Positions 29,864 through 41,549 are shown, counted from the first letter of the stretch. The stretch: DNA of 64,000 nt from Delphinapterus leucas (GCF_002288925.2 NW_022098021.1:33278013-33342012), one strand, 5' to 3'. Made by a program: numbers and translations. The notes: generated by a model from the letters alone, not told the origin.

Positions 29864-30262
29864 TTTTTTTTTGTTTTAGACTTTATTTTATAGAGGAGTT
29901 TTAGATTCATAGCAAAACTGAGAGGGGTACGGGATTTCCCACATACTCTTCGCCCCCACACATGCAAAGCCTCTCCCGTTCATCAACATCCCCCACCATC
30001 TATCAGTTGTACATATGTTACAATTGATAGACCTACATTAACTCATCATTATTTTCCAGAGCCCATAGTTTACATTAGGGTTCACTCATGGTGTACATTG
30101 GGTTTGGACAAATGTATTGGGACATGTATCTACCATAATAGTATCATACAGGATAGTTTCACAGCCCTAAAAATCTTACTGTGTTTTGCGTATTCATCCC
30201 TCCATCCCCCCAACCCTTGGCAACCAATGATCTTTTTACTGTCCCTATTTTGCCTTTATTAC
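29864..30262 (-). mobile_element. Old L1 3' UTR fragment, antisense
   Basis: Markers are a T-rich start, AGACTTTATTTTATAGAGGA, AGATTCATAGCAAAACTGAG, CATTATTTTCCAGAGCCCAT and CAACCCTTGGCAACCAATGA. These are typical of an L1MC/L1ME 3' UTR read in antisense. Confidence 0.8.
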
Positions 30263-30929
30263 ATGATGTTTTGGGAAAGCAGGTTTGTCTTTAAAATTAT
30301 TGTTTGCTTAGGTTTTATATTAAAATTAGTTGCTATTTCTATAAACTGACTACACAAGTTAACCAGACAGTCAAAGGTGGTCTGGAAATTCATAAGTAGT
30401 TCATATGTGAATCACTCAAGGAGATGTGTACTCATTAAGATTTCAGTGTTCAAAATATTCAGAGTTCAAGGATTATTGTTGAGGGTACGTTGTATACATT
30501 TTGTATGCTGGCTTGTGTTTTTGTGACTACTGTGCAAATTGTTAAAAGGAACTGACTAGAAAAATTGTTATTAAATTTCACACAAAGTAGCTATTAGAGG
30601 TGACAATATCAGTAAGTTTTTCCAAGTTTTTTGTGAAGAGAATTGCCATCCCTGTTCCCTACTCCCACCAGTAATCAATAATCGTTTTCTCCTTACAAAG
30701 TCATGACTGTGCAAAAATGCTGAAGAAATGGTAATGTAAGATAAGGCAATTCAGTAAGTTAAGTAAGCATGAACATGTTGCTGAAGCAGAGGAAAGCATA
30801 GTATTGTCAGCGAATAGAGACCTCCCCACAGAAGTTCCATAAACGCAGCTTTTAGGCATTAGAGACAGAGGCAGAAGAAATATCCAAAAAGGAAAAGGGA
30901 AAGGGTGGCAAACCCAAACTTCCTGAATT

Positions 30930-31152
30930 TCAGAATTATTTTCCAGGCTGTCCTGGCACTTAGGAATAGGAAGTTTCCTCCTCGTCCATTTGCCTAGAGA
31001 GCATCCTTGGCCTCTACCTACTGGATGTAGTAACAACTCCCCCCACCTACTCCTTCAACTTGTAATAACCAAAAATGTCTCCAGACATTGGCTACCTCTC
31101 CCGCCCCCCCACTGTGGGGTAGGGAAATCACTCCCAGTTGAGAACCACCAGA
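30930..31152 (-). mobile_element. MER20-like hAT element, antisense
   Basis: It carries CCTTGGCCTCTACCTACTGG, AACCAAAAATGTCTCCAGAC and the terminal GTTGAGAACCACC, which is the complement of the hAT-Charlie MER20 start. The left part (GAATTATTTTCCAGGCTGTC) is more decayed. Confidence 0.78.
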
Positions 31153-31774
31153 TCCACCACCTTCTTTAGAGTGGTGGTTTATATGCTTATCTGCACATCA
31201 CCTTTATTTGTGGAACAGAGAACCTGACCTGTATTTAAATGTGTTTCATACCTCCTACTGAAGTATGTTCCAGGTTCGAAGTAACTGATTTACAATGAGC
31301 TTTTCCAACAGCTCATTTATAAATGAGGAAATAATGTATTTGTCTGTATTCTCACTCAAGATGTAGTTTGTGCTAACGAGAGGCTAAAAATGATATGCAG
31401 GAAAGGTGTAGTTGTGACCCATCAAATGTGTTTTATAGGTGAAGTTGTGTATCTCCTTTTTGCATTGGTGCTGTGACTCTTTTTTTCCTTTCAACATATC
31501 ACTTCATTCATGTTTGGTGTCACAATGATTATTGCATATGTATCTTTTCATTAAAAGGAGTAATAAACTACTAAATATTGGCATAAAAGAGGGTGCATTT
31601 TGAATATTATTTATTTAGTATTTTAAAACCAGGTAAATCTGATAGCATGGTGAGCAAAAATCTGAGTCCCAATAAAATGGTTCTGAATCTCAAAAGCTTT
31701 GGTGAAGATGGCATTGGTCAGCTCCATTTTTATGAACGTTATCACCAGTCTTTTAAAGAACCTTGTCTGAGTTA

Positions 31775-31930
31775 GAAACAAAATGGCCCTGGTCTGGACT
31801 CTTCCTCTAGTGAGCTCTGTGACTTGGGAAAATCACCTCTCTGGGTTTAGAGATTCCTCATCTGTCAAATCTAAGGGGACAGACCAGATAGCCTTCCAGG
31901 GCTGTGCCAGCTCAAAATACTGTCAGATTT
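31775..31930 (+). repeat. MIR-family (MIR3-like) element, sense
   Basis: GAGCTCTGTGACTTGGGAAA, CCTCTCTGGGTTTAGAGATT, CCTCATCTGTCAAATCTAAG, then CCAGATAGCCTTCCAGGGCT is the MIR3-type tail. Confidence 0.65.
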
Positions 31931-33049
31931 TTTTTAAATATTCATGAACTGTGAAGTTAAAAATTTTTTTTAGCTCTAAAACCGTTACAGAATAGTGAAA
32001 CTAAGGGAAGAAGATAAAGGTACAAATTTCATTCAAAGATGACTCCAAATAAACTGATCTGTTAAATTGAGCTGCGTGTTATATGGAAAGAGGTGCTCAT
32101 TCAGTGCTAAAAATTACTAGCTCTAAACTGTATGAAGTGATTTTTGTGGGTAACCAGGTTTGCCCCCGACTACTCTGTGGGAAGAATATTTCAAAGTTAA
32201 AAGAGGAAGATTGTGCCTTTGACAACTGAAAACCAAGCTGTCAGAATTATTTTTATTTTTTGCTTCCATTTTGTATAAAATAATTGTGAAGACATCAAAT
32301 AATGTGAAAGAAATCTCATGGTTGGTCATCCCTATAGAACCATTTAATCGGTTATGGCTAGTATAGTCTGAGATTCTTTTAAACAGTAGAGATAGTTTTT
32401 CAAATAGCAATGTCATATTTATTATATAAATCCAGGTCACTCACTCAGTAAATGTAGTGTCCTACCTTTAATACTATATTTTATTGATAAAGTATATAGG
32501 TTTTTAGATGTCCTCTAACCAGTTTTGCAGCTGGGTGTGGAGAATAATAATATTCCATTCTAATTCCTAGAATAATTACTTCACCTTCTACAGCAGCAAA
32601 CATATTTTTATCCTTCTCACTTAATATGCACAGTTGCAAATGTCATATGTCATAAAAATAAATAGTTTCTTTTCAAATTTAGCTATAAGATTTGACAATA
32701 ATCATTCAGAGCAGTGACCATATTAATAAAAAAATATTTCTCTTCTTTCCTGAGCACTTTAATTTTTCTTCCTGCATCTTGATTGCTTTACTAAATTATA
32801 GACATAATATCTGATACTTCTAACCATTTTGAGATTGATTATTAATGAAAGGGGCATAGAGAGAGGAGAACTAATCTGGAAGTTTGTCTCTAAAATGTTG
32901 TTATTGAGTTATGACAGATATTTTGTCAGATTTCTCTATTCTCTTATTTAGGTGATGATGGCCCCTTAAGGGTGATCATTAATTTTGGGCAATTAGTTTA
33001 TTTCTTTTACATGCAGACTGAGACTTAAGGATTTAAATATCAGTGTCTG

Positions 33050-33195
33050 AATCAAAACTCAGATTTATCTTCGAAGTATTAGGGCAAAGTCACAAAGCTT
33101 TCCTGGACTTCAGTGTCCTTTATATAAAATGGAGATAATGGTTCTTAAGAATACTGTGGAGAATGCCTATTAATGAGTGATATGTTCGTGCCAAA
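33050..33195 (+). repeat. MIR, sense, weak
   Basis: GGGCAAAGTCACAAAGCTTT, GACTTCAGTGTCCTTTATAT and AAAATGGAGATAATGGTTCT follow the MIR core. Confidence 0.55.
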
Positions 33196-34372
33196 TATTA
33201 AATATCATTTCTAAATAATAGGATTTCATCAAATTATCATAGCATCTTTCTACTTGCATCAAGTAAAATTGCAATAGTTGATCTGTAAAAATTAAAGAAT
33301 AGAACTCAGTCTTTCATATAACTCCATTTGCTTTTAGGGTCAAAGGAAAGCAATCTTTTGGGACAGAAGATTCAACGATTAAGGAGGAAGAGGAAGAAAT
33401 AGGATAAATTTCCTAAATCATGCAAATTATTGTGCTCTGATAATTCAGCTGGAATTTAAACTCTGCTTTTGAAATAGATACTGTTTCTTTCATAAACAAA
33501 AATGAGAGCCAATTTTTTTCTCTCTATGAAGGGAACATACTTCACAGCTGCATTAATTTAAAACACTAAAATAACAGGGTGGCAGCACTCAGTAAGAAAC
33601 CAGTGTGGCTTTTGGCTACATTTCTGTTGCTTCTAAGTCCTTTTCAAATATTGTAATTAACTATACTGTTTCTGCTGTTTATTCTGCTTATACTAATTTA
33701 TCCATGCCATTCCTTGAGTTGCTGGTTCTACCCCCTTAGTAAGAAAGAATATGAGAAGAAAACAGTTTGCGTCTTACTGTGGCGATTGCTGTGTCTTGCA
33801 TGAAGCTTTCTTTATATGTAAATTGTATTTCTCTCCTCATTCCAATCCATTATTTTTTTCCCGTCTCTAGATGTAAGGTTCTTAACGATGTTGGAGATTT
33901 CATCAGATGAGGACAAACAGCTGGTGAACATTCTCTGGCTCCTCAATCCCTTTTCCATATCTTACTAAAACCCCTTTCCATGATAAATACCTGGAAATAT
34001 TTAGAAGCCCAAATATTCAATTAAACTTGTATTACATTGCTCGCTTTTCTGTGTTTTCACCACATTGTGTCAGGTCATTTGAGGAGATAACCATAATATT
34101 ATGTGGAAATAATTTCCTTTTCTAGAATTAAATTTGATTCTAATGTTACTACTATAAATTTCATCCTTCTATTAACAAGGACCAAAAGAGTTTTAACAAT
34201 GTCCTTGCCTTTTTTTTTCTTTCCCCTGCCGCCTACTATTATAAAAGTTGACAGATGTGAATCCCAGGGCAGCTTCTAAGAGGGTATATCAAAATGGGGA
34301 CCATAAAATGTATTTAATGTAGGAAACTTGGAACTGTTTTGAACATGTTAAATCACTACTCTTTGCAAATAG

Positions 34373-34489
34373 GAAGAAGAAGCCACCTATGACCAAACTC
34401 TTGAATTCCGTAGAGGAGGTGATGGCCAGCCAAGACGATCCACTCGGCCAACCCAGCAGTTCTACCAACCTCCCCGGGCTCGGACCTAA
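34373..34489 (+). CDS. TDRD3: TDRD3 last coding exon (C-terminal 38 residues, stop included)
   Basis: The exon follows an AG acceptor at 34371-34372 and reads in one frame for 38 codons to TAA at 34487-34489. It starts [12 protein letters not shown], continues [16 protein letters not shown] and ends [10 protein letters not shown]. This matches the C terminus of TDRD3 as I recall the human protein, with one Gly-to-Ala change near the start and a last-residue Asn-to-Thr change. TDRD3 is a Tudor-domain scaffold that reads asymmetric dimethylarginine and works with topoisomerase TOP3B and FMRP. The [13 protein letters not shown] segment resembles the exon-junction-complex-binding motif of UPF3B and SMG6 (basic residues, then Tyr-Gln-Pro). 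The Tudor, UBA and OB-fold exons were not found here and should lie 5' of the window. The exon continues to a GT donor after 34498. Identity is firm; the residue differences rest on memory of the human protein. Confidence 0.92.
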   Translation, partial: EEEATYDQTLEFRRGGDGQPRRSTRPTQQFYQPPRART

Positions 34490-34498
34490 TGTGAGAAG
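34490..34498 (+). other. TDRD3: TDRD3 3' UTR part of the stop-codon exon, with splice donor
   Basis: Nine bases follow the stop codon before the donor AAG|GTAAAG (GT at 34499-34500), a good mammalian 5' splice site. The stop therefore lies in a penultimate exon only 9 nt from the junction. That is well inside the roughly 50-nt distance tolerated by nonsense-mediated decay, so the message would not be an NMD target. The acceptor at 34371-34372 has only a modest pyrimidine tract (CTACTCTTTGCAAATAG). Confidence 0.75.
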
Positions 34499-34567
34499 GT
34501 AAAGTTGACATTGTGAGGAGCTTTCCATGTAAAGAAAGATACTATCATGTTAAATATATAAGTCCAG

Positions 34568-34638
34568 TTATATATAATATATTATTATATATAATAATAT
34601 ATAAATATTATATATATATAATATTTCATAATAACATA
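34568..34638. repeat. (TA)n-rich simple repeat
   Basis: Nearly pure A/T, built of TATATAATAT units. It sits between the TDRD3 exon and the second Tigger1 derivative. Confidence 0.8.
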
Positions 34639-35133
34639 TAGACCTACCTCATTTTATTGTGCTTCATTGTATTGCACTTCACAGATACTGCATTTTTTAC
34701 AAATTGGAAGTTTCTGGCAACCCAGCATCAAGCAATTCTATCAGTGCCATTTTTCTAACAGCATTTGCTCACTTTTCTGTCTCTGTGTCACATTTTGGTA
34801 ATCCTCACAATATTTCAAACTTCTTCTTATTATTATATTTGTTATGGTGATCTGTAGTCAGTGATCTTTGATGTTACTATTACAAAATGATTATGACTCA
34901 CTGAAGGCTCAGATGATGGTTAGCACTTTTTAGCAGTAAAGTATTTTTAATTAAGACATGTACATCGCTTTTTAGACATAATGCTATTGCACACTCAATA
35001 GACAACAGTATAGTGTAAATATAACTTTTATATGCACTGGGAAACCAAAAACTTAGGGTGATTATTTTATTGCGATATTCACTTTATTGTGGTGGTCTGG
35101 AACTGAGCCCTCAGTATCTCTGGGGTTTGCCTG
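34639..35133 (+). mobile_element. Second Tigger1-type deletion derivative
   Basis: It has the same layout and nearly the same length as the 12.9-kb copy: ACCTCATTTTATTGTGCTTC at the left, TTTTAGCAGTAAAGTATTTT inside, GGGGTTTGCCTG then TA at the right. The left TIR is more decayed. It begins 140 bp after the TDRD3 coding exon's splice donor. Confidence 0.88.
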
Positions 35134-35956
35134 TAATAGAAGAAAACTAATGTTTTAAAACTACTTTCAATTATAAAGTATTTAAGATAATACCATAGTA
35201 CAAACTACTTTTTCTCCAAACCTTTCCCTGCAAATGCTATCCCTAATCCCCTTTTTTCTCTATACCTACTCTTTTCTATTGGAGGTGATGACAATCAGTG
35301 AAATGACTATAGGTTTGAAAGCAGGAAGAAGATGAAAGAAAACAAAGGACTAAATAATTATCAACCTGGGTAATTGAGTTTATTTTTTGTTTAATTGATT
35401 TCAGTCCTTTTTAAGAAAGAGGAAATGTTTCATATATATCTTCAGGAATTGGATGAAGACAACATGACTGCTTATTGAGATGTAATTTTGGGGCCTTATG
35501 CTGTCATTACAGAAACTTTCATCTTAGAGTTTCAGAAAGAGAGGTGGTATCTGCAAATCATCTTCAGTAGGAAGGAAGAGAAATATAACAAAGTCAGCAA
35601 ATTATAGGACCAACCTAAGACATTCTCATTTTGATGAACAAAGACCTTACTTCTTAATATGTTTTTAGAAAGAAATACTTTCACCATCTTTGGTAACATT
35701 TCTATTTTTTCCTTATGCCAGGGTTTTTGAATATTTTTTTTTTAATAATTAGAGTTTTCCCGTTACAGCTTTTGTTATACATCACATAAGACTATTTTAG
35801 ACTTTATATCTTTTTTCTTAGTCTCTTCTTAGTAGCAAGACTATTGAGAATTTTTAAGAAATTGTTCCCAATTCCTTAGTTCCTTATTTCAGCTGTTCAT
35901 TCTGATAATGCTGTTATCCACATTGTACTTGTCCCCTACTGTGTGACTCTCAAACC

Positions 35957-36227
35957 AGCCAAGACTGTTTAGCACTTGAAATGCAGCTAGCCTGAATTGA
36001 GATGTGCTATAAATAAAAAATGCATACCAGATTTCAGACTTAGTTTGAAAAAAAACTCAATAATTTTTATTACTTATATATCAAAATGATAATATTTTAA
36101 TAGATTGTGTTAAATAAAAAGTTATTACAATAATTTCACCTGTTTATTTTTACTTTTTAATGTGGCTACTAGAAAAGTAAGAATTACGTATGTCTCACAT
36201 TATATTTCTGGACAGCACTGTTCCAGA
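35957..36227. mobile_element. MER3-like hAT element
   Basis: Landmarks are GCACTTGAAATGCAGCTAGC, TGAGATGTGCTATAAATAAA, AATTTCACCTGTTTATTTTT, AATGTGGCTACTAGAAAAGT and a TTCTGGACAGCACTG end. They fit the old hAT family whose copies end in a GGACAGCGCTG-like sequence. The exact subfamily name is uncertain. Confidence 0.65.
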
Positions 36228-37497
36228 GTCTTATATCTCCTGCAGCTTCCCCAAAGCTCTTTCATTGGTTAAAAATTAGTTCTGTCACCCTAAATGAAGA
36301 AATGTTTTCCTGTATTTTCTAGCCCTTTGCTCCTTATGTAATAGTGTGCCTGGAGCAGAAGCCTGGTGCTATTTGACTTCTGATTTACCCGAGTAAGCCA
36401 GTATAGCACCTTTTTCCTCTTATCGTTGGTTCTTCTTTGCACTTAATACAAGGCTGTCAAGTAAACAAACGTGACCTTTTGCCCACAGTATCACAGAAGA
36501 GCCACTTCTTGACTTTGGGCATTTTTCTGTAGCATGCAAGAATTGACCAAAGCAGAATCAAAGTATACGCAAGGACTTCAGCAACTTTACATTGTGCACG
36601 GTTGAACATCCACTTTTAAAATAAGCTCAGTGTGCTTATAATTAAATCTTATTTAAGGTAAATGAAAACAGAATTCCCTGTTAGCTTTCCAGGGTCTTCT
36701 AAATTGTTTAAAACAGGTTTTAAAATGAGGCCAAAGGTTCTCAACCCTCTGATTGCTCTAGGACAGTGGATGCAGGACCCTAGGGCTCTTCAAGGGTGCC
36801 TTAGGGCTGTTGAAGGGAGGGCTAGAAGTAGAGAGAAGATGGTGGGAGTGAGTAAGAGTGTAGCCAATGGGTAGAACTCTCAGTCCTCTGGCCTCTTCTT
36901 TAGTGTCTTTCATATGTTTTATACATTAGGGTTCCATCAAAAATTTCCTTTGAAAAAGAGTACACTGCTTAAAAGTAAATTATAAACCATAGTCCTGGGG
37001 TAATTGTAGCTTATTCGTATCAAACTGTACAGTGCAAATTGTTCCTAATCAACTAAAACGTTACAATCTAAGTGGTTCTCTGTGTTCCCTGAGCTAAAAC
37101 TTCCATCTTTCCCAGATGCTTGCTTTGGATTATACTGTTGACATGGAAATCCTCACAGTAAGAAAATTAATTTTGGTGGGGGACAGTCCCATGATGGTAT
37201 CACTAGAAAAACCTCACTGCAAAATTTACTCTAAAAATTAATTAGTAAGACACATGTGATCTTGGTTGAAAAAACTTATTTATTCATTTTTGTACTTAGT
37301 TCAAACATATGTTATGAAAAATTATGAAGTAGAATTAGATATACTATCTTTGAATGGGAGGTTCAGCAATAAGAATTATACTTTTTGCTTTTGTCACACA
37401 ACTGAATATATTATTTTCTTTTTTTTTAAGTTGATATATTTATTACTTTTTTTCTTAAGATATAATTTTAAATGAAAGGTTTTTAGCATAGGCCTTT

Positions 37498-37740
37498 TAT
37501 TTTTTTATTATTTTTAATACATCTTTATTGGAGTATAATTGCTTCACGATACTGTGTTAGTTTCTGTTGTACAACAAAGTGAATCAGCCACATGCATACA
37601 TGTATCCCCATATCCCCTCCCTCTTGCGTCTCCCTCCCACCCTTCCTATCCCACCCACCCCTCTAGGTGGTCACAAAGCACGGAGCTGATCTCCCTGTGC
37701 TTCCCACTAGCTGTCTATTTTACATTTGGTAGTGTATTTT
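37498..37740 (-). mobile_element. 5'-truncated L1 3' end, antisense
   Basis: It starts with a T-rich run then AATACATCTTTATTGGAGTA, and matches the first 240 bases of the 63.2-kb element closely by eye (TGCTTCACGATACTGTGTTA, CCTCCCTCTTGCGTC). It is 3' UTR only. It lies in the last TDRD3 intron. Confidence 0.88.
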
Positions 37741-38559
37741 GTTTTTATTTCCTCATTCCTGGTTTCCATTTAACTTAAACATTTAAAAAGAAGATATACA
37801 CTGTATCCAGCCATTTGACTTCCAGCAAATATAAGCATGAATTCTAATATATGCTGAAATTTTTGTAAGATTTTGTTATTTAAAATTATTCAAGATAGTA
37901 AGAAACACTTAAGACACTTTCTTTTATCACTTCTAAAGAACATAATTTCGTAGTCATAATCTTTATGTTTTGGGTACTTTGCTAGGTGATGAATGACCCA
38001 TAGTAGCTGCGAAGTAAGTGTTTTTTAAATCAATGTATTAAATCAAAGATTTAAAGTTGTTGATGTGTAATTTACATTCTTTGATTATCCTAAGAAGGTT
38101 TTTTACAAGCCTTCTATACCATCGCCACCACCGCCCACCCCTACATACTCATATACTTCCCCAAAAGTGGAAAGGGAATTAGATTCTGCTTGAGCCTGGT
38201 ACTAAGGACAACATCAGTGCTTAGCAAAAGCAAGAGATAGCTGGGAGTTAGGGCTCAGTGGAGGAGGAGGTCTCTAGGGGCAATGTGGGAAATAGGCCTA
38301 GGTCTGAGAGAGTGCTGGCAAGTCAGATTCACCCCCTGAGGGGAGAGAGGGCCCAAAACCTCTAGTTCCTGGGCTCATCATTGTTACAGACAACTTAGAG
38401 ATAAGAGCATATATGGATAGAGAAAGTATACATAGTTATTTAATCAATGAAAATGACCAGAACTATGTGCATTTGGAGAGGTCTCTGACATTATTGGAGC
38501 CCTAGGAATTAGATACCAGTTATTGGTGGTGGCAGAAGAGTACGGCTTTAGACACGTTA

Positions 38560-38955
38560 AGAGTTTGATGTGTTCGGTGCTATCATGAACTTCTGAATAA
38601 GAATTATATGATTAAAATTAAGCTTAAGAAATATTGCTGTTATGACATATATATACTACTAGGTATAAAATAGAGAACTAATGAGAACCTACTATATAGC
38701 ACAGGGAACTCTACTCAATGCTCTGTGGTGACCTAAATGGGAAGGAAGTCCAGAAAAGAGGAGATATATGTATACATATGGTTGATGCACTTTGCTGTAC
38801 ACTTGAAACGAACACAACATTGTAAATTAACAATACCTCAATTAAAAAAAAAAGAAATAAATATTGCTGTTGGATGTAGGATGGATTACAACACCAGGAG
38901 GGAAAGAATCTAAGAAGCTATTGCACTGGTCCAGTCAAAGAGTTACAGCCTCGTG
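38560..38955 (-). repeat. L2 fragment, antisense, interrupted by an L1
   Basis: The left part (to 38641) and right part (from 38872) join across the L1 insertion. Together they resemble the antisense L2 block with TATATGATTAAAATTAAGCT, GTAGGATGGATT and AGAAGCTATTGCACTGGTCC. Confidence 0.55.
38642..38858 (+). mobile_element. L1 3' UTR fragment, sense, with perfect 13-bp TSD
   Basis: The sequence has L1 3' UTR features (TATATAGCACAGGGAACTCT, TTGATGCACTTTGCTGTACA) and ends in A10. The duplication AAATATTGCTGTT is exact at 38629-38641 and 38859-38871. It interrupts an older antisense L2. Confidence 0.93.
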
Positions 38956-39923
38956 TCCTGCTGTAAAAGGAGAGAAATGGCAGACCTGTGTAGAAAGACC
39001 TTGTCACACACATCAGCAGGAAGCTCCCTAGTGCCATGGAGGTTAAGGCTAAGTATGCAAAGTGGTTTAATAAATGGTGACTCACTTTTAATTTTATTTC
39101 TAGTTTCTTATTTGTTTCATGAAAGAGTAAAGAGTAGTCTTCACAGTTTTGCATATTAACCAGAAACCTTGAAACCAATAGCTAAGCATAGACTACTATA
39201 TAAATACCATGACTTTGTTTATTTTCTAAGGTCCAGGTTTTAGCACCATTTGTAGCTGGTAAAAGATGGATTTTTAAATGGCTTTTTTTTTTTTTTGGCA
39301 ATCTAGATCAGCATCTTTTTGCAAAATTTTTCAAATCAAGGTCAGGGAAGTGATTGCCATAAAGATAGCTATTATTACAGGACCCCATGATGCCAGCTGG
39401 ATAGGCATCGTGTGAGGATAATAGTACCCAAAGCTCTTTATTTTCTAATCAGGAGACTGTTTACCTCAGAAGACTTCTGCGCTGTTTGAATGCAGCCGTG
39501 GGAATGCTACCCATCCCTGCCCAACCATTCTTTCATCCATGAGACTGAAATAGGACTGAAGCAAACAAGGCTTCTCTCACCACCTCTCTCAGCCTTTTCT
39601 GTTGTCACCACCCAGAGTGCTTCTACTAGAGTGGTATCTGATAAAGGTGGGGGGCAGGCAGGGGGAGGCGACAGACTCAAGTAAATTACCTGTGAGACTA
39701 AACCAGCTCAAAGGTGTTCAAAGGGGAAATGGAGGTGGGTAGAATAGGGGTAGAAGTGCATTGGCAGACTGCATCTTTTTTAGGTCATCCTCTGTTAAAC
39801 TCTACTCAGTTAATCCGAATTCCTGAAGTGCACATGCTAGCAACAGAGGGACTAACAGTGACAGAGATGTACTTCAAGAATTTCTAGAAGAAAAAATTAT
39901 TTAAAATATTTTGCTTTTTGTTT

Positions 39924-39974
39924 ACATACTGATTTATAGAAATTATAAATCAGTTTATTTACAAATCAGTATGT
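39924..39974. other. Competing inverted repeats just upstream of the candidate terminal exon
   Basis: ACATACTGATTT (39924-39935) is perfectly complementary to AAATCAGTATGT (39963-39974). Part of the left arm also pairs with a nearer arm: CTGATTTATA (39929-39938) with TATAAATCAG (39944-39953), loop 5 nt. The two hairpins are mutually exclusive. Confidence 0.8.
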
Positions 39975-40128
39975 TTATGAATTAACAGTGTCCAATTTGC
40001 TCTATTTCTGATCTATTGATACTTATACAAACACTTCACATTTACAGGTAAGTTTCAGCAGTGTATCTTGCGTATGGAAAAGTCAATTTGAGGGTCCAGT
40101 TTCACTTTCTTCCTCTCTTTTTAAATAG

Positions 40129-40385
40129 AGTCTTTGTGAAGAAAGGAGCTGTTGACTGAAACATCCTGGTCAAAACCTGTTGATAGACCTCCTACTTGCC
40201 CTTCAGAATAAGATGGAGCCGTGGTGGATATTATTATTTGGAGAACTAAAAGACAGATTTTAGGGGCAAAATTCAACCCACATAAAGAATGGGGGAAAAA
40301 ATACAATAAATTAAGCAAATACCTTTTACAAGTGAAAGAATTTTTTCTTCTGCCATCAATAAAGCCAGTGCACTATTAAATACAT
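40129..40385 (+). other. TDRD3: Candidate non-coding terminal exon (3' UTR) of TDRD3
   Basis: A strong pyrimidine tract (TTTCACTTTCTTCCTCTCTT, ending at 40120) leads to TTAAATAG, with AG at 40127-40128. The downstream block is free of recognisable repeats and ends with two AATAAA signals (40305-40310 and 40358-40363). A T- and GT-rich stretch after about 40390 fits a cleavage and polyadenylation element. Because the coding exon has a donor 9 nt after its stop, a non-coding last exon is expected downstream, and this is the best candidate I see, 5.6 kb away. The exact 3' end is an estimate, about 20 nt past the second signal. No protein evidence is possible; transcript data would settle it. Confidence 0.55.
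40305..40363 (+). promoter_or_regulatory. Two AATAAA polyadenylation signals of the candidate TDRD3 terminal exon
   Basis: Canonical AATAAA hexamers sit at 40305-40310 and 40358-40363. T-rich and TGT-rich DNA (TTTTGCTGTATGTTTTATTT) follows the second within about 30-50 bp, which is the expected downstream element layout. Confidence 0.5.
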
Positions 40386-40389
40386 GGTT

Positions 40390-41340
40390 TTGCTGTATGT
40401 TTTATTTGCTGAATGTTATTTTTCTTGTTCATCTGGTACTAACCCCATACTAATTGCCTTCTGTAGAATGGCAATTACAGCATACTGATGCCTCCCTGTA
40501 ATTACAGAATAAACTGACTTACACAGCTTGCCACATTTCTTACAAAACAACCTGAAGCCAAATAGCAGTTCTTAGTATGGTAACACTACTAAATATGACA
40601 GCAAAAAATATTCAAAACTTGTATATTTTGTTTTAGCACTCTATTAATGTAATTTGATTGAAAAACAGGCATTCCCTTCCTTATAAAATGTGCAGTGGAT
40701 CTTTTAAGATGCATCTGGTTGCAGATAACAGAAAACACAGCTCAAACTGGCTTAAACACTAAAGTACTGACTGACTTCACTACCAGAAGCACAGTAGATT
40801 TCAGCTGGTTTAATTTAGTGACTCAGAGTTTTCATGAAAGATCCTGATTCTTTGCATCTCATTTCTGCTTTCTCTGGCATAAGCATTCTACAGCAGGCTG
40901 CCCCATGGGAGCCCAGGATGGCTACAGCTTCCTGAGCTATTAAATCCAGGGATGTGGTTGGGGTCCCTTCCAGAAGTGCACTTAGAAGAGAAATGAAGCT
41001 TTCACACTCAGGCCACATTTACCTGTATCGTGTGACTTTTCAACCTATGAACCAGAAACTTCAACAAGGGTCTGTGGGTTAGTTTAGGCCTGATCCAAGT
41101 GTCCCACCCTTACAAGTGGGGGCCATCTGCTTTCCTGGAAGCCTATTCGATTTGAGGCAGAGGATATATATCTGAAAGTCAGGATACTTGCCGAAAGGAG
41201 AGGGAGAGGTGTTGGAGAAGCAACCAGAATGTCCATTACAGAGAACCAGTACGTCTAAACTACAAACTCTTAATAGGACAAAAATAATAGTCTTAGTCCT
41301 ATGAAGTAAGAAGTGAGTAGTTAAAAAGAAATAAGGAGAG
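40390..41340. other. Downstream flank, unassigned; possible old repeat
   Basis: GCAGATAACAGAAAACACAG and CTCAAACTGGCTTAAACACT (about 40715-40760) resemble an ancient interspersed repeat whose family I cannot name. Nothing else is supportable. Confidence 0.35.
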
Positions 41341-41549
41341 GATTTCCCTGGTGGCGCAGTGGTTGAGAGTCCACCTGCCGATGCAGGGGACACGGGTTCG
41401 TGCCCCGGTCCGGGAAGATCCCACATGCCGTGGAGCGGCTGGGCCCGTGAGCCATGGCCGCTGAGCCTGTGCGTCCGGAGCCTGTGCTCCGCAACGGGAG
41501 AGGCCACAACAGTGAGAGGCCTGCGTACTGCAAAAAAAAAAAAAAAAAA
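41341..41549 (+). repeat. CHR-type SINE, sense
   Basis: The element starts with the TTCCCTGGTGGCGCAGTGGT head, contains the tRNA B-box-like GGTTCGTGCC, and ends in an 18-A tail. It abuts the L1 3' end that begins at 41550 and may have landed in or beside it. No clean TSD was seen. Confidence 0.92.

Larger units (their letters stand above)
28283..34372. other. Intron sequence between the L1 and the TDRD3 exon
   Basis: Holds an old L1 (29864), MER20-like (30930), MIR3-like (31775) and MIR (33050) elements. The remaining stretches (28283-29863, 30263-30929, 31160-31770, 31935-33045, 33200-34370) show no supportable feature. Confidence 0.45.
36228..40128. other. Last TDRD3 intron, 3' part
   Basis: Apart from the L1 pieces (37498, 38642), the L2 relic and the inverted repeats at 39924-39974, no feature was identified. 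A C-rich block at 38120-38150 is low complexity. Confidence 0.45.
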
